64,000 bases of DNA from Amia ocellicauda (lineage: Eukaryota; Chordata; Actinopteri; Amiiformes; Amiidae): NCBI RefSeq assembly GCF_036373705.1, contig NC_089851.1, positions 58,850,850 to 58,914,849 on the forward strand. The letters run 5' to 3'. The stretch's first letter is position 1; every line of letters starts with the position of its first letter. The notes below the pieces were generated by a model. That model did not search any database. It was not told where the DNA came from and saw only the letters and a program-made list of their open reading frames with translations. This document shows positions 12,930 to 24,667 of the stretch, piece by piece. Made by a program: the position numbers and the translations under genes.

Positions 12930-13440
12930 GTTGGAGGAATGTGGGGGGAGTGGGGGATGGGAGGGTTTTTTTTTTGCTAGGTTTTGTGAATGGTGATTTG
13001 GGAGTATACTGTTATTTATTTATTTATTTATTTCCTGGATTCCTGGCATGTTGTTTTTCATTTTTATGCAACAACCAAATGAGTGCCAAATTTGACATGG
13101 AATGAACTGCTTGTTAGTTTTGTTTCTTTTGTTGAATTGTCTATAGCATAGGGGGGAGTATGTTATTTACTGTTATTGGGTTTCAATGTTTTTCATAATT
13201 TCTTGTGTGTTTCCTTTAGAACCTTTTTGTTTCTATCTATTTGTAACTATCCTTGTTTGTCGGTACCAATCTATTGTTTTCTGTCTGTCAGTTTCTTGTC
13301 CGTTTGTGTCTGTTAGTTTTTGTATCTTTCTATCTGTCTTTTGTGGGTTGGGGAGCTTGCAGGTTTTGTGGTTTGGTGGACAGGAGTATACTGTGTATTT
13401 GTATCCTGTATTTTATGGAATTAAGTTCACTTTAAAACCC

Positions 13441-13480
13441 ATCTATCCATCCATCCATCCATCCATCCCTCCCTCCCTCC
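13441..13480 (+). repeat. (ATCC)n/(CTCC)n microsatellite at LINE 3' end
   Basis: atctatccatccatcc then ccctccctcc. Together with (tatc)n at about 7287-7301 it flanks the LINE, as expected if the LINE inserted into a tetranucleotide repeat. Confidence 0.85.
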
Positions 13481-14314
13481 GGACATATTGGCCATTGATA
13501 TTTTCATCTGCCGGACAACTACATGTGATGCCGAAAAGTCGGCATTTGCCGTGTTATCTAGAGCCATAAATTAATGGTTTAAGTAATATTTCTACTTAAA
13601 AGGATTTAAATTCGATTTTCAGGAGCCTCAATATTTTGACCATCTTATATACTGACAAATACATATGAGATGTACTCAATATTCTACCATAGACAGAGAA
13701 AATACACTGTTAATGCATAGCACTACAACAGCTAAGCCCCCGGGTTTGAGTGGTAACAGACTGTAAAATATGTTCTCTGTTTCTCTTGTTTTTTCTCTCG
13801 AAGCAGTGTGGGACTTTGTATTTCTTTGTAGCCTAGGGGAAATACAATATTCTACATTAACATTATGCTTCTATGGATATTCACCCAGTATTTAGGTGGA
13901 ATATTTGGATGCAAGGACCTGCCTTCTTGGTGGCATTCAGCATTCCTTAGATTCTATTGCATTTAAAATCGTTCAGCAATGATGTTCTAGTGCTTGTTTC
14001 TCAATTTAATCATCTCTAGAATCAGGCTTTCATGATGCATGTATTGATGTCCCTATATGTGCTTTACAAGGTCATAGATTTGTTGTAATCTACAGTTTTC
14101 GTCCTTGAAATTGATGTATAACTATTATGTATTTTTTTTCTTGACCTGCTTAATAATTGATACAAATGAGAACATTATTTTATTTGACCATGTAAGGGGT
14201 TTTCTCTGTATACTTCTTGCGTGCTTGATCTTCAAACCCCACTTATCTTTCAAATCGAGGATTCTGCCCAATGGGGAAGGGGCCTATGTCATTACCATGG
14301 TACCACTGTGAATG
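13481..14314. other. Unassigned sequence between LINE and Tc1 element
   Basis: No gene or repeat recognised. It recurs nearly unchanged at 43715-44548 as part of the duplication. Confidence 0.5.
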
Positions 14315-16125
14315 TACACGACCATTCAAAAGTTTGGGGTCACTTAGAAATGTCATTGTTTTCCATGAAAACATACATGAAATGAGTTTGAATAGGAAAT
14401 ATAGCAAAATGAATAGGAAATATAGTCATTGACAATAATTGTGTCCTTCAGACTTTGCTTTCATCAAATAATCCTCCATTTGCAGCAATTACAGCCTTGC
14501 AGACCTTTGTCATTCTACTTGTCAATTTGTTGAGGTAATCTGAAGAGATTTCACCCCATGCTTCCTGAAGCACCTCCCACAAGTTGGATTGACGTACCAT
14601 ACGGTCAAGCTGCTCCCACAACCGCTCAGTAGGGTTGCGATCCAGTGACTGTGCTGGCCACTCCATTATAGACAGAATACCAGCTGACTGCTTCTTCCCT
14701 AAATAGTTCTTGCATAGTTTGGAGCTGTACTTTTGGGTCATTGTCCTGTTGCAGGAGGAAACTGGAACAGGGTATGGCATTGCGTTGCAAAATAGAGTGA
14801 TGGCCTTCCTTCTTCAAGATACCTTTACCCTAGGGATGCACCAATTAATCGGCCAGCAATCGGTATTGACAGGTTACAGGCCAAAAATGTAATAATCGGT
14901 ATCGGCAGACTACTTCAAAATGGCGATTACTTGTACCACCAATGCTTGTACCCCATTCATACAAATCCGAGGTAAAATAGACTACCTCTGATGCAGGAAA
15001 GAAATGTATCGGCTTTGAAGACGGGTCTCCCTTTGCGTACCTTTCATTTCTAAAAAATACACCATATGTCAAATTGGTGGCCTTTTATCCTATGTCTGAA
15101 TGGGGTATAAGTCTTTTCTTATTCAAATATATGGAAGAATAACTTGTATAATTAAAATGAGCTGAAATTAGAAGCCTTATCAGAAACAACATTTTTATTT
15201 AATTTATGACAGGGTAGAAAGTTACAGAAATGTCATAACATCGGTATCGGCATCGGCCGATTATGTTATATGAACATCGGCTATCGGTATCGGCCAATAA
15301 TTTTCTTATCGGTGCATCCCTACTTTACCCTGTGAAAATCTCCCACTTTACCACCACCAAAGCACCCCCAGAGCATCACATTGCCTCCACCATGCTTGAC
15401 AGATGGCATCAAGCACTCCTCCAGCATCTTTTCATTTGCTCTGCATCTCACGAGTGTTCTTCTTTGTGATCCGAACACCTCAAACTTAGATTCATCTGCC
15501 AATAACACTTTTTTCCAATCTGCCTCTGTCCAGTGTCTGTGTTCTTAAATTTTTATTTTTATTCTCCAGTCTAAGACCAGCACCCCAGAGTCACCTCTTC
15601 ACTGTTGACGGTGAGACTGGTGTTTTGCGGGTACTATTTAATGAAGCTGCCAGTTGGGGAACTGTGAGGCGTCCATTTAGCAAACTAGACACTCTAATGT
15701 ATTTGTCCTATTGCTCAGTTGTGCACCAGGGCCTCCCACTCCTCTTTCTATTCTGGTTAGAGCCAGTTTGCACTGTTCTGTGAAGGGAGTAGTACACAGC
15801 ATTGTACGAAGTTGTACTTCAGTATCTTGGCAATTTCTCTGATGGAATAGCCTTCATTTCTCAGAACAAGAATAGACTGACGAGTTTCAGAAGAAAGTTC
15901 TCTGTTTCTGGCCATTTTGAGCCTGTAATTGAACCCACAATTGCTTATGCTCCAGATACTCAACTAGTCTAAAGAAGGCCAGTTTAATTGCTTATTTAAT
16001 CAGCACAACAGTTTTCAGCCGTGCTAACAATTGCAAAAGGGTTTTCTAATGATCAGTTAGCCTTTTAAAATGATAAACTTGATTAGCAAACACAACGTGC
16101 CATTGGAACACAGGACTGATTAGGG
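14315..16125 (-). mobile_element. Tc1-type DNA transposon, 3' truncated, transposase decayed
   Basis: The left terminus (tacacgaccattcaaaagtt) is the usual fish Tc1 inverted repeat. The opposite terminal repeat is missing, so the copy is truncated near 16125. Minus-strand transposase pieces are an N-terminal helix-turn-helix starting MARNRELSSETRQSILVLRN (about 15757-15915), a middle piece with LLADESKFEVFGSQRR (first catalytic Asp region) and HGGGNVMLWGCF (15320-15508), and a C-terminal piece with NPTERLWEQL (catalytic Glu; 14448-14780). Several stops separate them, and a hAT MITE interrupts the gene. Confidence 0.85.
14831..15322. mobile_element. Non-autonomous hAT element (492-bp MITE)
   Basis: The termini tagggatgcacc and ggtgcatcccta form inverted repeats. 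They are bounded by a perfect 8-bp target duplication ctttaccc (14823-14830 and 15323-15330), the length expected of hAT insertions. There is no coding sequence. It sits inside the Tc1 transposase gene, so it inserted later. Confidence 0.92.
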
Positions 16126-16806
16126 GATAAAATAAACCTTTTTTTGGCCACTAGCCACGGTGTCTGGTAGAAGGAAAAAACTTACCAGCCACTTGGTATT
16201 TTTACCAGCCAAAGGCAAACATCACCAGAAATACATGAGGGTGCGTAAATGTGTGGTGAACATGTTAAAACGTGGCATTTATTCGGGTAATTAATCAATC
16301 ACCATAACAAAAGCTAATTGCACACCTGTATAGACTAGACAGGTGTGTATGAGGGAAAAGGATCTGGATAGAAAAAACATGCTCCCACACAGTTTCTACT
16401 TGCAAGTGTTATAAGATCTTTGATCAAAACATTGCAGTCTATTGAATTATAACACTTCCTAGTAGAGACAGTGTGCGGGAGCATCTTCTTCAAATTAATC
16501 AATCACATATGCAATAACATGGCAGCTGATGGGGATCTGTATAAACACTAACACATGAGAAGGGGTGTTATAAGGTGACGCATTGCTCTTCATACTCGTC
16601 TTCCTCTTCACTGCTACTCCCTTCTCTGGGTTTCTGCACATCATTAAAAGTATTTAATTGGATTGGCTAGATATTCATAGAGCCATGGTCTGTGGTTGGG
16701 TAAAAAAATATCTCTAGGGATGATGACAGACAGTAACGTCCTTTCCATTGGCTATAGGCTACTATACTGTCACTCAGGCCAGCCCTCCCCTGCTTGCTTT
16801 ATCTAC
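16126..16806. other. Unassigned sequence before the LTR
   Basis: No gene seen. A ccttttttttggccactagc-type segment follows the Tc1 truncation point. It recurs in the second copy at about 46361-47040. Confidence 0.45.
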
Positions 16807-17239
16807 TGTGGAAGGAAAGTTAGAAATTATTTCTCTAATACCTGTTAATCTCTCTTGTATACTTAAGAAAGATATGGTCAAGCTAGAAGGTCAGGCCAGA
16901 AGGTAGCTTGATTTCTGTTTGTTATTTATGATGAGAATCTTGCAGACAATGTCGAACAGTATGATTTAAGTGCCTGCTCCCTAATCCATGTGTTGATCTA
17001 TGAACTCTGTCCTATAATGATATATGTTCTGATTAGCTAACTTTTAAGATAACATATTCAGAAATGACTTTCTGATTATAACCAGCTCTTTGATTTTTGT
17101 GTATAAAAGCTCTGACTGTTAAAATGAAGGCAGAGCAACTTTGGGATCTTCTTGATTCACTGTTCCTCTCCACGCTGCGTGTATTAAAGGCATTGCAACT
17201 AACGTTCCAACCTGATTTGAAGATGATTGTTCTTCCACA
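16807..17239 (+). repeat. Retroviral LTR (433 bp)
   Basis: It begins TGTGGAAG and ends CTTCCACA, a perfect 8-bp terminal inverted repeat with the usual TG...CA ends. A TATA box (tataaaa, 17102-17108) and a polyadenylation signal (attaaa, 17183-17188) are in the right order for U3-R-U5. A primer-binding-site-like tggcgacgaggatcggga starts at 17245. No second LTR was found in the window, so this is the 5' LTR of a disrupted provirus. Confidence 0.75.
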
Positions 17240-18178
17240 TTATCTGGCGACGAGGATCGGGATCGCTAACCCTGACGGAGAGGACCGGAGTTGCCAGACC
17301 AGTGACCAGCAAAGCCGCACCGGCAGAATAATAAGGTAAGGGAGCCTTTTAAAATCCCTACTGCGGTGCTTTGTTTTCACTTGTCTGCTCGCCTGGCCCC
17401 CTGACGATCAGGTAACGCGATCTATATTTTAATTAAACAATGTTGCTTGCCTTACATCAAGTACTTGAGGCAGGAAATGTTTTCTTGCTTGTAAAGAAAC
17501 AAAGGTTTCTTAGGGTTACCATAGACTTGACTGTGTCTTCTTGTTTATGAAGAAACAGGACTGTTTTTTCCTGTTTGGGTTCCCGCAGACTAAAGTGTGT
17601 CTGTAAACTGCAACATAGGTTTGACCTACTATTAAAAAAAAAAAAAAAGCGCTAATTAATTGTTCAATATCTGATACGCCGGTGATAATATAAAATAACG
17701 TGTTTATAGTTTATAGAAGTTTATAGTGTTTATGGTAAATGAAGAAAAGTAATTAAGTTATATACAAGTTCTATAAATGCAAACATATTGAAAAACATGC
17801 TTGTTATTATTCCTATATAGCATTTATTATTATATATTTTTTTTTCTCTCCCTTGTCGCTTTATTGTTATTTTGCGGGCTTGCACGCCTTGGTTGTTGTG
17901 TACAAAACGATACATAGAAAATGGGAAAATGTGTTACTGTGTGGGAACAGCTCTAGTAAGACGGGCGACCCGCCACTTAAAGGTACACGTCAGGTACATG
18001 TATGATAACTATGGAGTGAAGCGGTGCGCGATGTGCACAAGTGGTTTGACTGGACAATAGGTGACAGAAAGTTAAGGTTTCCAGAAGATGGGACTTTTGA
18101 TTCAGATAGACTTTAAACGGTTTTGCAAAATAGGAATACAAAGCCGGGAGAAGTAAACTAGAAAGTGTTTATTATGTA
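17240..18178 (+). pseudogene. gag: Endogenous retrovirus leader and broken gag start
   Basis: Downstream of the primer-binding-like site, a splice-donor-like aaggtaag lies at 17334-17341. The first Gag codon is probably ATG 17921, giving MGKCVTVWEQL with a Gly at position 2 suited to myristoylation, then in-frame stops. Matrix-like sequence continues in shifted frames (for example WTIGDRKLRFPEDGTFDSD) until 18178, where the Polinton terminus begins. The gene is therefore both mutated and physically split. Assignment to Gag rests on layout and word pattern, not a database match. Confidence 0.55.
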
Positions 18179-18495
18179 AGTAGAATTGGGGGCGCCATAG
18201 GCGTTTCCAGATATTTTATGGCATGTTACGTCACTTATTTATTATACCTACGTCATATACAGACGGAAGTGTACACCCATAGCGCCCTAACCCCCCACGA
18301 TGACCCCAATGACCTCCCTTATCCTACTGTCCTTCTCTCGCCCCTAGCCCCCCTCCCTCCACCCACACTGCTTAGTTCTGCAGGCCTTTGTTCTTGCCGG
18401 AGAGTGTGAATGTTCAGAGTGTGAATGTTTCAGGTCCTGGGGGGTTGTGACCCCCCCCCCATTAAGTTAGAATAGCTCCATTGTTTCAGTAATAG

Positions 18496-18569
<74 letters not shown>

Positions 18570-18882
18570 CTCTCTCTCTTTATCTTGTAGTGAATTCATT
18601 TTTTTTTGTTAAACGTCTTCTAACTGTCTTAAAAGTTAATAAGATTTAAACTTAAGATATTGTTCAATTTCTTAACAGTCCCTTATCCTGGCTTACAAAT
18701 GTTACGATATACCACATTATTTTCTTACATTCTTAATCTTTAGAACTCCTTAAATTACTCTAGCCCTCTAAGTAAAGTGCTTAGGGGGAAAGTTTTTTAA
18801 AATGTATTTTAGCTCGCTCTCGCTCTCCCTCTCTCTCTCTCATGAAATGCGTAACGTGAAGTCTGAGATTAAAATGAATGCT
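18179..18882 (+). repeat. Polinton left terminal inverted repeat (copy A)
   Basis: The sequence from agtagaattgggggcgccat to aaaatgaatgct matches the reverse complement of 62219-62916 at about 98% outside its microsatellites. A (tatc)n run (about 17 units, 18497-18567) and a tc-rich run near 18821-18841 lie inside it. Polinton ends characteristically start with AG. Confidence 0.9.
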
Positions 18883-19701
18883 TGTGGGGATTGAGGTCTG
18901 TGTGATGTCCCTCAATGTGACGTGGCTCACAACGAGGGGAGTGTACGTGTGTGTGAGTGGGTTGGGGGTTTTATGCTAATAGTCCCCTAGAGACAGGGTC
19001 TGACCGCTTGTTGAAATCAAAATAGTCTAATCCTTCTAACCGATATAATTTATTAAACATGTATCAAAAGTCCAAATAACTCTTTTGTCTGATCTAAACG
19101 CTTTCTGATTAGTTGCTACACATTTTGATACCAAACACGCCTGTGTCCCATCAATAACCTGGGCTGGACCAGGAAGTCATTTTAAACATCCCGAGGCTTA
19201 GATAAAGCTGATGTTGAAATACTGATTTTAAAATGCTAAACATCCTAGGGTCTGTCTTTAGACTTAAAAGACAAAACAGGTTCCCTAAAACAGTGATCAG
19301 AAATACAATGGTTAGCAAGAAGTCTGGTGTATATAGTATTATAGTCCTTTTCTTTGAGCTTGGGTTAATCGCTAGCTCGAATAAACTGTTGAAATAGTCT
19401 TAGATTTATATAGAGTCTATAGAGTTTCTATAGGTCTAGCTGATTCGGTTATTTTTTTTTTTTTTGGACATCGAGTCAGGGGAGGCGCCACCTTGGCAGT
19501 CATTTGAATTATGCCGCTGAGAGAGCTGATTGGTTGTGGGGGGTGTTTAACAAGGTGACTGAAAGTCTGGGGGGTGCCCCAGAAAATTGACCCCCACCGC
19601 AGATTCATAGGCATAAATATGTGGTGAGGTCTCCGTCTTGATGCATCATCCGCACCTCCCGAGTGAAGTGAAGTGAAGACCTCTGCTACTGAAGAACTAC
19701 A
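18883..19701 (+). promoter_or_regulatory. Non-coding stretch with TATA-like promoter before the spliced gene
   Basis: No ORF of note. A TATA-like gcataaatat lies at 19611-19620, about 84 bp before the first ATG, a plausible Pol II promoter for the spliced gene. The same element is at about 49809-49818 in copy B. Confidence 0.45.
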
Positions 19702-20900
19702 ATGACCGGAAACGGCATCACAGACTTCGGCTTGAACGAATTTTTCGGTAAGTCTTCAGATTCCATTCATTGTTACGGGATGTGTTATACACATGTTTTG
19801 TAAATAAGGCTATAACCCCTGTTTTAAGAACTGTAACTTTATTTTACAGACAGTCAACAATCTTTAATACCCAACGCGGAGGCCATAATTTGGAACGCCT
19901 CTGTGATTAACGAAGGTAAGCTTTAATTGTTTATATAGGAACTATGTTGTGTGTGTGTGTGTGTGCGTTGCTGTGTTTGTGCTTTAAGTTAGCTGTTATA
20001 TAATGTTTGTTAATGTTTTGAATTAATTACACAGAGGTTGCCGAAAGGATCAATGTTATCGAGATACTGAGAGAAGCTACCGTACCTATACGAGAGATCT
20101 ACAGACTACGTAAGAACTAAATTTTCTTTCATCAAATTATCGGTACTTATTTGTACCCATTTATACAGCGGTGTCTTTCATAGTTGTATTCTATGTGAAT
20201 TACATTGTTCGAGGGATCCACGGTACTTTTTAAAACATATTATTTTTTAACAGCTGTAAGAAACGTGATCCTAGACAGTCAGTAATGTCCTTCAAACTTT
20301 AAGTCTTTAAACGGGTTTGTTTGTTTGTACCGCTGAGGCTTGAGGGGTATTTTTTGTATTTATTTTTTTTGGGTGGGAGGGTGTGTTAGTCTGTTTCGTG
20401 GGTGGGTGTAGATGACATGCTGGGGCATGTAGCATGGCCTTGTTTAGAAATGTTTGTTTGAACACTCAGTTGGTTGTGAAGTTAAGCTTACCGTCACAGA
20501 TGTTTTAGTGAGTTGTTTGTAATATCTACCGTTATTTTGATAGTTTAAGATGTATATAGATGTTTGTGATTGTATTTTAAAGTGTTTGGGTTGATTGTAA
20601 ATGACTACATGTGTTCATTTTGTATTCTTTTCTTTTTTATGTTTGTTATTATTATTTTTTTAGATGGTGAAAATGCTCCCGAACCAGGAATCTCCGGGGT
20701 CAGACGACATTTAAACTTGGAAGGTTCGTTTAAAAGCTAAATGTTGTTAGTCGTCTATAAACCTGTGTTATGATAATATTAATATTACCGTTTTAAAGAA
20801 TCGTTTATTATGACTTTATTTATGGTTTGTATTTTATGCAGTTTTTACATGGTTCATACGTTTTATAGCGAGTGTTTATATGTCTATTGTTTGTAAATAA
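19702..20900 (+). CDS. Small multi-exon gene beside left repeat, alternative 3' exons (copy A)
   Basis: Product unknown. Exons inferred from splice signals: 19702-19747, 19850-19915, 20035-20109, then either 20254-20285 (ends in TAA) or 20664-20723 followed by 20842-20900 (ends in TAA). Every junction is phase 1, donors are gtaagt, gtaagc and gtaaga (the last, gttcgt, is weaker), and acceptors end ttacag, acacag, aacag, tttag and tgcag. The common part encodes an acidic segment, NVIEILREATVPIREIY. The long form ends in a hydrophobic tail (WFIRFIASVYMSIVC) that could be a membrane anchor. No stop interrupts the exons in either copy, unlike most genes of this element. Splicing is predicted, not observed. 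Confidence 0.55.
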
Positions 20901-20989
20901 TAGCATCAATGTGTTTTGTTTGTTCCTAAGGCTAATTTTCAAAGGTCTAAAATGACCCTAGCATAGCGTTTAAATCATTTGATTTAAAT

Positions 20990-21336
20990 GAAGAGTTTCA
21001 TCGTCACTCAACCCGCCCTCGATCCTGTATCCAAGATACGGGAGCAGTACCCCGCCTATGCCAGATTACCCTCAAGTTCTTTTGGGTCACCACTCCCGAG
21101 TCTACGTTCGACCCCTTCAAATCCCGGACAGTATCCGCCGATGGGTGGAGATCTACTGAACCACCTATAGACCTGCATCGATAGACGAATGCCCGGATAT
21201 AATCCCACAAGTGGCACGTGAGTTGTTATTGGATATCCTAGATTATCAAAAAATGATTATACATGCACAAAGCCTGGCTATAGAGGGTCAAAACATTATT
21301 ATTAATACAGTTAATAACGCCATAGATCGAAATTAA
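20990..21336 (+). pseudogene. Unidentified small coding-like region in two frames
   Basis: One frame reads EFHRHSTRPRSC... up to a TAG at about 21180-21182. The next frame reads DIIPQVARELLLDILDYQKM, then AIEGQNIIINT, ending in TAA at 21334-21336. The second part looks like a genuine helical protein segment. A frameshift or an unseen intron may separate them. I recognise no family. Confidence 0.35.
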
Positions 21337-21415
21337 TATTTTATTAGCGGTAAAACGACTCGAATGTGTGGGATGTGGTGTTGTGTAAAATAAATAAATG
21401 AATGAATAAACAAAA

Positions 21416-21793
21416 ATGTCTGGACATGGTAAAAGAGTTCACAATCCGAATGATTATGACCGAGTTCAGTCCCCAAAAAGACCATCCAGAGAGAATGGAC
21501 CCGTTCATGTCGAGAACTCAGCCAGCCATCCAATAAACCCGGAACTATTGCAAATGGTAAATGATTTAAATAACAGACCCTTACCCCCGATAGAGTTAAA
21601 CACCCTGTTCCCTCCTGATTTGGTCGAATTGCTGCTGAATCCCGACCTGTTGCAAATTGTTAATGATATAAATATCCTACCCCTGCCAATGTCTCCTATA
21701 GAGCCCCGGCCCCCAATACATCCTGATTTACTAGAAATGGTTGATGCTTTGAATGTGATACCCTGTCCAAATTCTGTCCCTGTTACAAATTAA
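21416..21793 (+). CDS. ORF upstream of PolB with PxLLxxVNxLN repeats (copy A)
   Basis: Encodes 125 residues from ATG 21416. A basic, possibly nuclear-targeting stretch (KRPSRENG, near residue 21) precedes three diverged repeats: INPELLQMVNDLNNRPLP, NPDLLQIVNDINILPLP and IHPDLLEMVDALNVIP. A TAA at 21791-21793 ends it, but the following 167-codon frame is in register, so this may be the N-terminal region of the PolB protein cut off by a nonsense change. Copy B differs by one residue near the end. Function unknown. Confidence 0.55.
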   Translation: MSGHGKRVHNPNDYDRVQSPKRPSRENGPVHVENSASHPINPELLQMVNDLNNRPLPPIELNTLFPPDLVELLLNPDLLQIVNDINILPLPMSPIEPRPPIHPDLLEMVDALNVIPCPNSVPVTN

Positions 21794-24558
21794 TTGTGCC
21801 CATTAGAACACCGGGGTTCTGCTGAAGCAGCCGGTGCTATAGAGCAGGATCTTGACATTAACCGGTTTGATATCTTTGAAGGTCTTTTACAGACTTTAAA
21901 TGAGACTCGTCAAAATGGTGGCTTTGCGGGTTGTTGGGGTGATGTGGAGGGTTGTGATACTGATAAAGTGGTAGGGGGCAGACTCGGTGAGAACAAGGGT
22001 AGTGAGGGTTTTGGGCAAACTGTGGACAATCCTAAGAGGTTCGTTGATCCAGTGATTATAGATAGACCGGCCTATAACAATTTTGAAATTATGCAGCGTT
22101 TTAATTTTGCAGATCTTTTCAATTGTGATAATTATGCTGAAATATTCGTCAACATACACGATGCCTTGCAAAGCATGATTGAGCGGGTGGCTGATAGGGT
22201 TAGACCTCGAGATGTTGTCCTGTTAGAACTGAGGGGTGATGATTTGTTTAGCAACCTGTCTGTAATGCCTTGTTACAGAGTAATGCATCCATCTTAGCCG
22301 ATGAAAGTTTGACCCTGGTTCTAAATGTGGTGCGTGACCGTGAGGGAGGGGCTTGTAGAAGACAGTTGTCAAAATGTTTGAAGAATGACATAATCCGGAT
22401 TAAGATCAGACAGTTAGTGGTGAGCTCCGATGGGGACAACAAAATCTGTTGCCTTTTCAGACATCTTCAAGTTTGAGGAGAAATTGTCTTTAAAAATTGT
22501 GGTGTGTGTGATAAATGACGTGTTTGTGAAATTTCAGATGCATTCTGACCCCCACGAACAGACGCTGTTTCTCTTCCTTAATGATAGTCATTACATTGGA
22601 ATAAAGAGTTTGACGGCTTTTTTGGGTTGTTCGTACGTTTGCCCCTTCTGTTATGCGGCATTCAACGATAAGCTTAAACACCGATGCGCCGGTTACTGCA
22701 ATGTTTGTTTCAGCCCCCAGTGTCATAAGGGGTTGTCCCCCACCATCAGCTGTAAAGATTGTTTATGGATCTGTCTCTCAGCGTTCTGTTTTTCTGAGCA
22801 TAAGGTGCCGAGGGTTAACAGCGAGGGTGTTGAACTGAGCGCCTGTGATCAAACAAAATATTGCCCCAAATGTCGTTTCCAATACCGGTTTCATAAGGGC
22901 AAGACCCACAAATGTTCGAAACAGCGGTGTCGGCTGTGTAAGGCCGACCTGACCCTAGAGGCCGAACACCAATGTTTTATTCAGTCTGTTAAAAAGGAGC
23001 CACTGCATAAACTGTATGTCTTTTTTGATTTTGAATGTTGCCAGGAAAAAGGGATCCATGTCGGCCAGCGGTGAGGATTGTGTCAGTGCTTTCTTTATAA
23101 AATACCGTAGTCTGAAATACCTCAATTACACGTTTATTGCACACAATGCTAAGGGTTATGATTCTTACCTTTTGATGAAGTATCTGGTGGAGAACGTGGT
23201 GACCCCTAAAATTATTGCTCAGGGGAGCAAGATAATGTGTTTCACCGATGAAACTTTCAACCAAAGGTACATAGATTCGCTGAATTTCCTACCCATGAAA
23301 TTGAGTGCTTTGCCTAAAGCTCTGGGTTTCGCGTCTCAGAAGAAAGGTTGGTTCTGTCACAGTGGTTGGAATACCTGACTACCCGGGATGACATCATGAT
23401 CAGTCACGCTTTAAACCGCGGGGAAGTCAAAATGGGTCCCTACCACTACCCCAGGTGGCTGGGGTGCGTACCGCTTACGAGTTTGCCGGTTGTATTTTCC
23501 ACGGGTGTCCGCAATGTTTTGATCCAAACACCTTTAATCCTGTAACTCAAAAACTCTGTGGTGATGTGCACTATAATTTTCAGCAACGAATTGAAACATT
23601 AAAAAAACACCTATGGTTTGAACGTGGTGGTGATTTGGGAACACTAGTGGACCACCCTGAAGCAGCAGGATGAGGGGGTGCGGGTCTTCATGGAAACCTT
23701 TGACTTTCCAGAACGTCTCCAACCCCGGGAGGCATTATTTGGGGGTTGGACCAACGCCATCTGTTTACATTATGAGGTAAAGTCAGGGGAGAGAGTAGAT
23801 TACTATGACTTCACTAGCTTGTACCCATTTGTCAACAAAAATAAAATGTATCCCTTGGGACATCCAAACATTATTTATCGCGACTTTCTCGACATCAGTC
23901 ATTACTTTGGCTTGATCAAATTCACCGTATACCCGCCCCGAGGTCTATTCTTGCCCGTGTTGCCTTACAGGTGCTCGGGAAAATTGATGTTACCTCTGTG
24001 TAGAACATGTGTGGAAACAATCGTCTAAATACAACCTTGATTAAAAACCCCGAACAGTTTATAGAATTCATGTTTTCCAAAGAACACGATGTATCCCACT
24101 TTCTAATTCATAAATGACCGAGTGGCCCAGGTGCAATGGCGGACCCCGAAAGATTTCCCCACCCGCCAGGGTAACGTTAATGTGTTTATTGCAATTTTTT
24201 CCACGGCTTACGCCCAGCTTGAACTGTACAACTTAATGGACCAACTACAGGAGCGCACGCTCTATCACGATACTGACTCTGTGATCTTTGTCACCAGGCC
24301 GGGGGATTGGGTCCCGCCCCTCGGGGACTACTTTGGGGAGTTAACGAGCGAGCTAGATCCTCAGGACCACATAGTGGAGTTTGTTTCAGGGTTCCAAAGA
24401 CTTACGCATACAGAACAGCTGCTGGTAAGACATGTATGAAAGTTAAGGGGATCACTCTGAACCATTGTAACAACAAAATCATTATGATGACCCTGGTCCA
24501 CAGTTTTGTAACTGAAAAAGACGCGCCTTCTCGTGAGATTATTACTTCCAGAAACTGA
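21794..24558 (+). pseudogene. polB: Protein-primed DNA polymerase B, broken (copy A)
   Basis: Pieces in order: an N-terminal segment (21794-22297), a Cys-rich zinc-binding segment (CPFCYAAF, CNVCF, CPKCRFQ, CRLCKADL), exonuclease motifs FFDFECC (Asp/Glu pair) and FIAHNAKGYDSYLL, polymerase motif A with YYDFTSLYPFVN (about 23805-23836), and motif C YHDTDSVIF (about 24257-24293). The piece carrying polymerase motif B is absent between about 24011 and 24016. Frames change at least six times. Copy A alone has lost 20 bp at about 23060, splitting the zinc/exonuclease frame that stays open in copy B. It would have replicated the element from its terminal repeats; it cannot now. Confidence 0.85.
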
Positions 24559-24667
24559 ATCTATCTGAATTAAAAGGGTTACATGTTGGAAAATAGATCA
24601 CTAAACAAACGGTTCAGGGTGGTGTACAATAAAAGAGTGTTGATGCCCGACTATAACACTCTACCTT

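Larger units (their letters stand above)
7303..13440 (+). mobile_element. L1-Tx1-type LINE, dead, near full length (copy A)
   Basis: It carries a zinc-knuckle ORF1, an APE-endonuclease/reverse-transcriptase ORF2 and a 3' UTR of about 510 bp ending directly in atctatccatcc repeats with no poly(A) tail. The left side abuts a short (tatc)n run. Both ORFs have frameshifts and stops. The region from 9473 rightwards recurs from 39705 as part of a large duplication. Clade assignment rests on ORF1 and ORF2 motif content. The exact 5' end is uncertain; the first 240 bp contain a (gtga)n run at about 7391-7420. Confidence 0.75.
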
